Source of the DNA: Enterococcus hulanensis
GTDB taxonomy: Bacteria > Bacillota > Bacilli > Lactobacillales > Enterococcaceae
Assembly (NCBI RefSeq): GCF_005405485.1
Contig: NZ_BJED01000003.1
Location: 219,192 to 283,191, forward strand
Length of the DNA: 64,000 nt
Reading direction: 5' to 3'
A program made the translations under genes and the position numbers. Below, one piece after another: positions 51,201 through 59,024 of the stretch (the first letter of the stretch is position 1; each line of letters opens with the position of its first letter). The notes beneath the pieces were generated by a model. It ran no database searches. It was not told the DNA's origin and worked only from the letters and a program-made list of their open reading frames with translations.

Positions 51201-52901
51201 CTACTCAAAATAATTGGATAACTTCTGTCCCTGACTATTTTTCTTTATTTCCTTTAACAGTGTACCGTTCGAGAGTGCTTCGACCTTGAATTCCAGATCA
51301 TCATAGATCGACAGCACATTCTTCCGTGATTCTGACACTTCGATCAGAATCTTTCGCGCCCGGTTACTGATGTTTTCTAATTCCAATTCCGCAGAGCTGA
51401 TCAGGTGCTTCGCCTCGGTTTGGGCTTCTTCGATCGTGCGATTCGCTTGCTTCTTCGCGGAGATCAGCACTTCGCCGATTTCTTGTTGGGATTGCACGAC
51501 TTCTTTTTTCAGCTGTTCGTTCTTCTCAATCAATTCCTCGACCTGTTTCTTGGCTTGGATCAATTCGAGGCTTTCCTCTGCGTCTTTTTGTTCCTTTAGC
51601 TTACTTAATTCGACTTGGGCATCCGCTAAGCGGCTCGCCAGTCGTTCCTTTTCAGCTTCCAGCTGTTCCAGCGCACTCGTCTTTTCCTCAAGCTTTGCGA
51701 TTTCTTCATGCGCATCGAACAAGGCACTGTTGAGTGCTTCTTTTTCCACCACTAATTGTTCTAAGTTTTCAGTAGTTTCTTCCTGTTCATTTGCTTGTTC
51801 TTCAGGCATTTGTCCTTGCTCGACAACCTCCATTTGTGATTCCTCCATTTTATTTTTACGCACCTGTTCGGTATCCGAATCTTGTTGCTCAGCTGCGTTT
51901 GTTTCTTGAGTTAATTGTTGCATCGTTGCTTGATAGACCGCATTTTCTTCTTTTAGCCGAGCCATTTCTGCTTTCATTTTCTTGTAGTCTACAAGCTCTT
52001 GATCTCTTTGAGCGAGCACTCGGACTAAGACTTCATTTTCTGCCAGAAGCGCTGCTTGCTCCTGCTCATTTTTTTGATTGATCGTCTGGAGCTGCTGGTA
52101 ATCCTTCTCCAGCTCCAAATGTTCTTGCTTAAGTTGATCAAGCTGCTGTTGAGCCTGCGTTGCTTCGCCTCTAAGCTGTTTTAATGCTGTTTTCTTTTCC
52201 CGATTTTTTTCTTGGGACTCTTGGTAGTTGTTTTGCACTTCTTCCAATTGTTGGGTTAAACTATCCAACTCTTGAAGTTTATTTTTGTGTTCTGAATCTT
52301 CTGTACTGACCTGCTCGATCGTTTCCGTCAGGTCTTTTTGTGTTTCTTCTAAATCTTGTTGTGCTTCTTCTAATTTTTGCTGCACTTCACTTAATTGCTG
52401 TTGAAGCTGTTCGACGGTACTCTCTGTCTCTTCTCGGTCGTTCAGCTGCTGTTGAAGTTGTTCATTTTTTTCTTCTAGTCCATGCTTTTCTTTTGCTAGT
52501 GAGGCAAGCTTGACTTGCCATTGCTCCTCTTGATCATTTAACTCTTCTGGCATTCGTGTTCGCTCAAAATCCAACTTTTCCTTCAATGTCTCGTTTTCCA
52601 GCTCCAGCTCCTGAAGACGGCCAGCCGTTTCTTTTTTTAACGCAGCCAATTCTTCCTGAACGTGCTGCTGTTCGCTTGCTTGTTTCTCTAAGTGATCCTG
52701 CTGACTCACTTCTTCTTGCGTTTGGATCAATTCATCCAGCACACCTTGTGAAGGTTCAGTCTCCTCACCAGCAGAATTCTGAAAATTCTTGGTTTCGTTA
52801 TACAGCTCTTCTGCTTGAAGTTCCTCTTCAGAAATATCGTTGATAAAATCTTTCAACGCTTTGGTTGAAAGCCACTTGTTCTTTTTCTGTTTATCTGCCA
52901 T
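51201..52901 (-). CDS. Long coiled-coil protein, copy A
   Basis: This 566-residue protein starts MADKQKKNKWLSTKALKDFI and has near-continuous Gln/Glu-rich coiled coil from about residue 60 to 540. It is an expanded version of the 49295 protein. Both share the N-terminal KKN-x-W motif and the C-terminal block QEIGEVLISAKKQANRTIEE followed by SIYDDLEFKVEAL. It is cytoplasmic. The gene starts at the base next to the stop of the membrane-protein gene, implying stoichiometric expression. The internal repetition is heptads, not exact repeats. Confidence 0.75.
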   Translation of the reverse strand: MADKQKKNKWLSTKALKDFINDISEEELQAEELYNETKNFQNSAGEETEPSQGVLDELIQTQEEVSQQDHLEKQASEQQHVQEELAALKKETAGRLQELELENETLKEKLDFERTRMPEELNDQEEQWQVKLASLAKEKHGLEEKNEQLQQQLNDREETESTVEQLQQQLSEVQQKLEEAQQDLEETQKDLTETIEQVSTEDSEHKNKLQELDSLTQQLEEVQNNYQESQEKNREKKTALKQLRGEATQAQQQLDQLKQEHLELEKDYQQLQTINQKNEQEQAALLAENEVLVRVLAQRDQELVDYKKMKAEMARLKEENAVYQATMQQLTQETNAAEQQDSDTEQVRKNKMEESQMEVVEQGQMPEEQANEQEETTENLEQLVVEKEALNSALFDAHEEIAKLEEKTSALEQLEAEKERLASRLADAQVELSKLKEQKDAEESLELIQAKKQVEELIEKNEQLKKEVVQSQQEIGEVLISAKKQANRTIEEAQTEAKHLISSAELELENISNRARKILIEVSESRKNVLSIYDDLEFKVEALSNGTLLKEIKKNSQGQKLSNYFE

Positions 52902-53678
52902 TTAGCCTTTCCCACCATCATTCTTCAGATTTTGCTCAGAAACGTTTGTTTTATTGAATGAATCACTCGATTTTTTGCGAGCGTAATTCACGTGGTACAC
53001 CACTTTTTTGTTTTTACTATCGGAGGTGATCATCCGAACCTGGATATCTGTCAAATCAGAAATCGCTTCGGCTTCGTTAACAAACCCATCGATATTTTTT
53101 TTGATGGTTTCCTGACTTGCAGAATCAGCCATCTGTCCGTTTAACTGAAGAGTCAACGTATGAGGAACAGACAATGAAACCGACGTATCCGTAGAGCCAA
53201 AATATTGAATGGTCCTTTGAGAAATGGCTGTTTCAATCTGATTCTGTAATTTCGCGTCCTTCGTTTCATCACTTAATTTTTCCCACGCATAGTCCTTGAG
53301 CCCCACACCCGCTGCTGGATAATTCTTTAAGGGCAGACTTGCGATCAGTTGCTTCTGTTCTTGTTCCAAATAAATGATACGCTCGGTCAGCTTATTCGTT
53401 TGCCTTGCCATCGTTTGCTGATCCTTGGCTAGAAAATAAAAAGCGCTGAGTAAGATCATCAGAGCAATCCCGACGCTCAAACAAGTCACCAATAAATAGC
53501 GAATGTGCTTGGCTTGTTCGACTTTTCTCAGATATTTCACTTTTCTGCGAAATAACGGCGTTTGATCCGGCTCTTTTTGAATGGCAGAAAATCGCAGATC
53601 GAAACTGATTCGCAGGAGCGTCAACACGACCGCTGCGAAAACAAAGAGAGCACTCACACTTCCTAGTAGGATCATCAT
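52902..53678 (-). CDS. Bitopic membrane protein, copy A
   Basis: This 258-residue protein has an N-terminal hydrophobic segment (residues 3-22), a basic stretch, a second hydrophobic segment at about 62-84, a short coiled coil (QTMARQTNKLTERIIYLEQE) and a C-terminal domain with YPAAGVGLKDYAWEKLSDET. It is a paralogue of the protein at 50418. Its ATG overlaps the signal peptidase stop (ATGA) with GGGAGG ten bases upstream. No family recognised. The two hydrophobic segments suggest both termini lie on the same side. Confidence 0.72.
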   Translation of the reverse strand: MMILLGSVSALFVFAAVVLTLLRISFDLRFSAIQKEPDQTPLFRRKVKYLRKVEQAKHIRYLLVTCLSVGIALMILLSAFYFLAKDQQTMARQTNKLTERIIYLEQEQKQLIASLPLKNYPAAGVGLKDYAWEKLSDETKDAKLQNQIETAISQRTIQYFGSTDTSVSLSVPHTLTLQLNGQMADSASQETIKKNIDGFVNEAEAISDLTDIQVRMITSDSKNKKVVYHVNYARKKSSDSFNKTNVSEQNLKNDGGKG

Positions 53679-54250
53679 GGACTTTCCGCCTCCCTTTTCA
53701 ATAAGGATGGGAGATGAAATTGGACCGTGCCTTCAATTTCATTTTTATTAACAAGTCCAAAGGTGCGACTGTCCTTCGACACATCGATATGATCTCCAAT
53801 CGTAAAATAGAAGCCTTCCGGAATCTTCGTCAACTCCTGAAAACCCTCCGAGACCGCCGGCGAGAGCTGAAAGGTGTACGTCGTTTCAAAATCGCCTTCT
53901 TCTCCGATATTCAAAATCATCCGATCATTCCGGATAAACAGCGTATCCCCCGGCATCCCGATCACGCGCTTCACAAATTTGCCTTCTTCTCCTTTAACGG
54001 AAAATGCGATCACGTCATACCGAAGGATCGAGCCACGCCGTTTGACCAACACCATGTCTTTTTCTGTCAGCGCCGGACTCATAGATGTTCCAGAGATCGG
54101 ATGAAAACTATATTCTCTACGAACTAATAACGAGGAACCGATAATCACCAGCAATAACAAAATAGTCAAGATCGTAAGCACAAGGCTTTTACCAATCGAC
54201 CGTTTTGGAATGTCTTCCTTTTTCGTTTGACGTGAGTGCACAGTTGCCAT
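53675..54250 (-). CDS. Signal peptidase I
   Basis: This 191-residue membrane serine protease removes signal peptides. It has one N-terminal membrane anchor (residues 22-43). The catalytic Ser is in GTSMSPALTEKD and the Lys in KFVKRVIGMPGDTL, with a C-terminal GDHIDVSKDSRTFG box. A dedicated copy inside a surface-protein operon is known for several streptococcal pilus loci, where it aids pilus assembly. It lies between the wall hydrolase and the first membrane/coiled-coil pair. Confidence 0.93.
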   Translation of the reverse strand: MATVHSRQTKKEDIPKRSIGKSLVLTILTILLLLVIIGSSLLVRREYSFHPISGTSMSPALTEKDMVLVKRRGSILRYDVIAFSVKGEEGKFVKRVIGMPGDTLFIRNDRMILNIGEEGDFETTYTFQLSPAVSEGFQELTKIPEGFYFTIGDHIDVSKDSRTFGLVNKNEIEGTVQFHLPSLLKREAESP

Positions 54251-54270
54251 AAGTTGCGTTGCTCCTTTTC

Positions 54271-56436
54271 TTACTTAGCTTTTACATATGAGACTTGGTC
54301 AGATGTGGCTAAGGCATTATCGATTACACGATACGAAATGACCGTACCGCCATAGACGTTCCCTTCTGAAATCAAGATTCCTTCCGGTCGCACCACTTCC
54401 ACAAAGGCCACATGTCCATAGCGTGCATCTGATCCAGCAACACCTGGTTTAAAAGAAATCAACCAGCCGGCTTTGGGTTTTTGACTGACTTCATAGCCTA
54501 ATGCCTTGCCTTTAGTCGCCCATTCGCCACCATTGCCCATATAGTCATCGACTGATTTGCCTAATTGCTTCACGCGATTAAAGGCATACCACGTACATTG
54601 ACCGACTGGATAGGAGCCTGAGCTGTTATAATCGATACCATTGTAATCAGGGTATTTCATCCGACTGCGGTATTCTTCTGGAATTTCGTCTTTGCCTTTA
54701 ATAAAGACCCCAGAATTTCCTTCAGTTGTTTTAACTTGGTCATACTGTGTTAAATGGTACAAAGCGATAATCGAGTTCAGCTTTTGACCATACGTTGTAT
54801 CCGTCGCATAGGTACCCGTTAAAGCATTCGTTGTCCGTAGATAATTCTTTGCCGTTGAGCGCCACGTCTGTTGGTAATATCCCGCGTTTCCTGAGATTCC
54901 GCCACGTAATAATTCCACATAGTCGCCTAAAGATGCTGCATAGTTTGGATATTTACGAAACGCAGAGTTGATAGAATAGAGTTCGCCATTTCCACGATCT
55001 TCTTGGGTTGCCATCGACACTGCTTGTCCTTGGTAGGTACCTTTAATCCCAAACAGATTATAATTTGGTGCTAGAGATAAACTGCTAGTACCAGAACCAC
55101 TCTCTATTAATGCTTGCGCAATCATGACAGAAGCGAAGACATCGTATTCTTGTCCTAACTTTCTAGCATCCTCTCCGACTGTTTCAATGAAGCTTTTCGC
55201 GCCTTCATTTTCGGTAAAGTTCATAGCTGCCGGATACTCTGCCAACGTTTGTTCGCCATACTCCGTCAAGTTTACTTCTGGTAATTCTTGAACCAACAGG
55301 TCCTCTTCCAAATCAATGGATTCGACAACGACTTGGCGTTGGGTTTCTTTTTTGGTCTCTTCTGCATCTGAAGAGTTATCTGTCTCTCTCTCAATCTCCA
55401 CATCATCGACGGTTAGGTAATACTCTTCGCCGATGTAGACACCTAACAAACTATTCTTCTCTTTTTTCTTTTGATACAACAGACTGCCTACCGTGAGTTC
55501 TTCCGGTGCTTTTTCTGGTGTCCCTGTAATTTCTCGTTCGAATAATTGCTGGTAAAGCTCGGTTGCCATGTCCTCAGCACTATAGGTTTCTTCTTGTTCA
55601 GTTCCAAGCTGTTTGATCCCTTCATAGATCAATGCCGCATGGTTTTTGTTTTCAAAACTGCTTAATAGTGGTAACTCGAACCCTTTCAAGTCCGATTGGG
55701 CGACTTCGGTCGTTTTCAGTTCACTTGGCAAGTTCAAGCTGCTAGTTCCCGCAAATGCTTCGGGCACGGTCGGCGTAAACCCAGAACTGGCTTGCACACT
55801 GGCATACTCAGGTGTGATTGGCGCTGCCGCTGCGGGAGAACTTGGAACCACAGGTGTTGGCGCTGGTGTCACGGACTGTATTGGCTTTTCTTGACTTTGA
55901 CTCGTAGACGACTGTGCTGGTGCCGAACTGTTCGGCGTAGTCGTACTTGGTTTGGTGCTGCTTGGTTTTGACGAACTACTATTAGATGAATTACTTGGTT
56001 TTGTACTGCTCGACGTTGTTGTACTTGAAGTCGACGAACTGCTTGAAGGCTTCGTAGAACTTGAGTTACTAGCACTAGACGACGCTGTTGAACTGGTATT
56101 GGTCGAAGAATCTACCGTACTACTTTCAGAAGGTGCTGGCTCCGAGGATGTCGGCTCTTCTGACTCTGTTGTTCCAGACGGTTCCGGTGTTTCTACCACA
56201 GGAACTTCCGGCTGTTCTTCTGCTGGCATTTCTTCAACTATTTCTGGAACAGGTGCTTCCACAACAGGGGCTTCACTGCTTTCAGGAATAGAGACTGCAC
56301 TTTCTATCGTGCCTGTTTCTACTATTAAAGAAGATTCTTCTGGCAGTTCACCCGCTTTTAGTACGCCGCTTCGCAGACTGGCGAGTCCGCCAATGAAGAC
56401 AAGTACCCCGCAAACACCCACAACTAGTTTTTTCAT
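54271..56436 (-). CDS. Secreted GH73-CHAP peptidoglycan hydrolase
   Basis: This protein of about 721 residues has a signal peptide and a Ser/Thr/Pro-rich linker of roughly 150 residues (many SS, ST and KPS units), likely wall-spanning. A central region of unknown fold follows. A glucosaminidase domain (IETVGEDARKLGQEYDVFAS, MIAQALIESGSG, NYNLFGIKG) lies at about 430-580. The C-terminal CHAP amidase/peptidase has the catalytic Cys in PVGQCTWYAFNRVK and His in YGHVAFVEV. It can open both glycan and peptide bonds, which would make room for a large envelope structure. The ATG with AAAGGA upstream was used; an in-frame GTG lies seven codons earlier. Confidence 0.9.
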   Translation of the reverse strand: MKKLVVGVCGVLVFIGGLASLRSGVLKAGELPEESSLIVETGTIESAVSIPESSEAPVVEAPVPEIVEEMPAEEQPEVPVVETPEPSGTTESEEPTSSEPAPSESSTVDSSTNTSSTASSSASNSSSTKPSSSSSTSSTTTSSSTKPSNSSNSSSSKPSSTKPSTTTPNSSAPAQSSTSQSQEKPIQSVTPAPTPVVPSSPAAAAPITPEYASVQASSGFTPTVPEAFAGTSSLNLPSELKTTEVAQSDLKGFELPLLSSFENKNHAALIYEGIKQLGTEQEETYSAEDMATELYQQLFEREITGTPEKAPEELTVGSLLYQKKKEKNSLLGVYIGEEYYLTVDDVEIERETDNSSDAEETKKETQRQVVVESIDLEEDLLVQELPEVNLTEYGEQTLAEYPAAMNFTENEGAKSFIETVGEDARKLGQEYDVFASVMIAQALIESGSGTSSLSLAPNYNLFGIKGTYQGQAVSMATQEDRGNGELYSINSAFRKYPNYAASLGDYVELLRGGISGNAGYYQQTWRSTAKNYLRTTNALTGTYATDTTYGQKLNSIIALYHLTQYDQVKTTEGNSGVFIKGKDEIPEEYRSRMKYPDYNGIDYNSSGSYPVGQCTWYAFNRVKQLGKSVDDYMGNGGEWATKGKALGYEVSQKPKAGWLISFKPGVAGSDARYGHVAFVEVVRPEGILISEGNVYGGTVISYRVIDNALATSDQVSYVKAK

Positions 56437-56472
56437 GAATTGGTTTTCCTTTCTCACATCATGGTTTCAGTA

Positions 56473-58236
56473 CTAATGAATCAGACTGAAAAATAATATC
56501 GGCAATAAAAAGAAGAGAAACATCGGAACCATTGTTTGAAGCGGTTCTGAGACGAATTTTGCCGCAATCAACATCGCAAACTGTTGAAAAGGACTGACTC
56601 TTCGTTTGTTCAAGAGCTTTTTCGGCGCTTCTTGGGCCTGAGCTTTTACACCGACTTCTTTTAGTAATTGTGTACTGGCTGTCTCGATTGGTTGGACACT
56701 CGACAGCTTGCCTTGAACGACGCGGCGGTAGATCGTGCCTATATTGCCTTCACATCGAAGCAGCGTCAAGAGTTGTTTCCCATCCTTTGCCTTGTCCTCA
56801 ATATAGGAAACCTCGGTCTCTTCGATTACCTTATTCACACTCACATCATAGGTATAGATATCTTTAAAATCGGTAATATACATCTTGTCTCCGAGCGATA
56901 GGTTCTTAATCCGATGAAGCAGCACATCCTGTTCAAAAATATTGTGTGCTAACAAGACATAGTTTCCTCTGCCAAGCTGTTGATCTGCCCGATAGGTCGC
57001 CGCCCCGGTCAAGAGGTTTTCATTGGCGAGCCCAGCCAATACAGGCAGATCAATATCGACCTTTGGGATCTGTAATTTTCCGATCCCCCAATTATTCGTT
57101 GTTTCATAACTGTTTCCTCGCGCCTCTGCATAGTTCGCCACATTGACACTGGCGATCTGCTTTTCCGCGTAATTGGCGCGATTGACTTTATCCAAGTTGA
57201 AGGTGCTTAGCTGTTCGGTTTGTCCAACATCCACGGCACCTAACGAGGTATCTTCCTGCATCTGGACATAACCGTAAACCGCAATACTCAAGACCGTTAA
57301 CATGGCGACAAAGATCAAGACAAAATAGATCTTCGTTAATGTAAACAATCGCCGTAGTCGTTTCCGTGCCTTATAGACCACTAATGGGTCATCCGAACGG
57401 AAGCGTTTGACATGGAAGCGATAGATCGACACCAAGATCAGGAACAATAGGAAGTTGATCACTAAGGTCGCTAAGACAACATTTTGGTAACTCCATAGAT
57501 TTCGTTTTCGAACTTTTTGTTTTTCTGCATCTTTATATGGGATTCGATGCCCATTGACTAACAATCGATAGGTATTGATCCCCGGCGGAGTACAGGTCAG
57601 TAAGGTCACTTTGTCTTGGCCTTCCACGATCTTGACTTTGTCCGACTCACTAGGCAAGATCTCTTCAAAGGAATCGATTTGATACGCCAAGCGTTTGCCG
57701 AGAATATTGATATAAAAAAGATCGCCTTCTTGTAAATTCTTCACATCGGTAAACAGGATCTGATTCTTTACGCCGCTGTGCCCCGTGATCACGGAGCGGG
57801 TATTCTTTCCGCCAATTGGAATCGATGTGCCTTCCAAATGGCCCAGACCTTTATCCAAGGTCTTAAACGACGTTCCATGGTAAAAAGGCATCTTTTCGAT
57901 ATCAATCGCTGGAATATCGATCGTTCCCATCACGTTAGACTCATTTTTGATGATGCTTTTGTACGCGATCGGGTCTGGGTGATGGCCCTGTTGTTTGTCA
58001 AAGACATATTGATTGTAGAGTTTCGCCAATTCGTACTGTTGGGCTTTCTCTTTTTTGGACATCTTCTTTAAGGCATTGTCATAGCTGGTACTGGCTGAAC
58101 TTCGTTCACGATTGGCTAAATAATTACCCACGATTGGATAGAGCAGCACAAGGATTCCCGCCACGATCATAAAAATGGCGAACCCCATGACAAGATTACT
58201 GCGTTTGGTTCGTTTTTGGGTTCCTTTGTTCTTCAT
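56473..58236 (-). CDS. Double sortase: class C plus class A-like domains in one chain
   Basis: This 587-residue membrane protein contains two complete sortase units. The first (about 100-236) has His153 (TGHSG), Cys215 (TLLTCTPPG) and Arg224 (NTYRLLVNGHR), as in pilin-polymerising class C enzymes. The second (about 384-512) has His431 (LLAHN), Cys495 (TLLRCEG) and Arg504/505 (TIYRRVVQGK), closer to class A. Hydrophobic segments lie at about 15-38, 252-273, 300-322 and 565-585. The first domain may join pilins and the second attach them to the wall. It lies directly after a pilin-like gene. I see no frame disruption; one ATG with AAAGGATG. Confidence 0.9.
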   Translation of the reverse strand: MKNKGTQKRTKRSNLVMGFAIFMIVAGILVLLYPIVGNYLANRERSSASTSYDNALKKMSKKEKAQQYELAKLYNQYVFDKQQGHHPDPIAYKSIIKNESNVMGTIDIPAIDIEKMPFYHGTSFKTLDKGLGHLEGTSIPIGGKNTRSVITGHSGVKNQILFTDVKNLQEGDLFYINILGKRLAYQIDSFEEILPSESDKVKIVEGQDKVTLLTCTPPGINTYRLLVNGHRIPYKDAEKQKVRKRNLWSYQNVVLATLVINFLLFLILVSIYRFHVKRFRSDDPLVVYKARKRLRRLFTLTKIYFVLIFVAMLTVLSIAVYGYVQMQEDTSLGAVDVGQTEQLSTFNLDKVNRANYAEKQIASVNVANYAEARGNSYETTNNWGIGKLQIPKVDIDLPVLAGLANENLLTGAATYRADQQLGRGNYVLLAHNIFEQDVLLHRIKNLSLGDKMYITDFKDIYTYDVSVNKVIEETEVSYIEDKAKDGKQLLTLLRCEGNIGTIYRRVVQGKLSSVQPIETASTQLLKEVGVKAQAQEAPKKLLNKRRVSPFQQFAMLIAAKFVSEPLQTMVPMFLFFLLPILFFSLIH

Positions 58237-58261
58237 GGCGTGTCATCCTTTACAGAAATTA

Positions 58262-58298
58262 GAAAAGAAAGAGCAACTCAAAGATCCCGAGTTACTCT
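58262..58298 (-). terminator. Intra-operon hairpin between pilin-like and sortase genes
   Basis: The 10-bp stem AGAGTAACTC / GAGTTGCTCT is followed by TTCTTTTCT on the minus strand. It is a weak terminator that would reduce sortase relative to structural proteins. Confidence 0.6.
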
Positions 58299-58310
58299 TC
58301 TTCGTCGTCA

Positions 58311-59021
58311 TTAAAAATCAAACTTCTTCGTTTTCATAACTCGGAAACCAATCAGAGCCATGATGAGAATGAAGCTTAAAACGAGTAGCAGCGAGTGATA
58401 CGAACCGATGGTTCCACTTGTTTGCGGGAGCCGTTCCTTGTTGGCGGCACTGGCTGCATTGGTAGTCGTGCCAGCAGTATTGGGCAGGTCTTTCTTCGGA
58501 TTCGTTGGATCAGCGGCCGTCTTCACCCCAGATTTCGGGTAAAGATAGACCTCTGATAACGCTTCTCCGGTCCGTTGGGGCAGCGGCAATTCTAAGATTA
58601 CCGGCTCCATCGTTTCCCGCAATTGTTCATGTTCTTTTTCGACTACGCGATACATCCCTTGTGCCAAACCGGGAAAGTATGCCGTCCCAGTGGCATCGGT
58701 CGTAACCGTAGTAGAGTAAGCATCGTCACCGATGATATCTTCAAAGGTATTCGTACCTTGAACCGGCGACACCCGTGTGACTTCATAGGTGATCCCGGCA
58801 AGTGGGGCTAGTTGATTGCCCTTGGCATCTTTGACTGCCTCAGCTTTTGTCCCATCTAAGGGCAGTTGATTGGTCAAGATCTCTGGATCTTCCAGCTTGT
58901 ACTTGATGACAGAGATCGAATACCCTTCGGCTTCTTCTGCCGCAATACTTCGAGTCGTTCCAGCGATTAGACCTCCCAGCATCAGAAGAAGGCTAAACGC
59001 AGTTATCAAAAATCGTTTCAT
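58311..59021 (-). CDS. Small pilin-like wall protein with two sorting motifs
   Basis: This protein of about 236 residues has a signal peptide (GTTRSIAA) and a single pilin N-type domain (ITYEVTRVSPVQ; GTAYFPGLAQGMYRVVEKEH). A pilin-motif-like LYPKSG provides a candidate Lys nucleophile. The C-terminus has LPNTA (58473-58487) and, about 18 residues later, LPQTS (58416-58430), a membrane segment and MKTKKFDF. It probably links or anchors the large adhesin. The ATG with AAGGA upstream was preferred to the adjacent GTG. Confidence 0.82.
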   Translation of the reverse strand: MKRFLITAFSLLLMLGGLIAGTTRSIAAEEAEGYSISVIKYKLEDPEILTNQLPLDGTKAEAVKDAKGNQLAPLAGITYEVTRVSPVQGTNTFEDIIGDDAYSTTVTTDATGTAYFPGLAQGMYRVVEKEHEQLRETMEPVILELPLPQRTGEALSEVYLYPKSGVKTAADPTNPKKDLPNTAGTTTNAASAANKERLPQTSGTIGSYHSLLLVLSFILIMALIGFRVMKTKKFDF

Positions 59022-59024
59022 CAC

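Noticed and set aside
51370..52081. Long plus-strand frames opposite the coiled-coil gene
   Set aside because: They are Ser/Cys/Phe-rich mirror readings of Glu/Gln/Lys-rich codons, without ribosome sites.
55646..56476. Leu/Glu/Val-rich plus-strand frame opposite the Ser-rich stalk of the wall hydrolase
   Set aside because: It is an antisense artefact of repeated Ser/Thr codons; no start signal.
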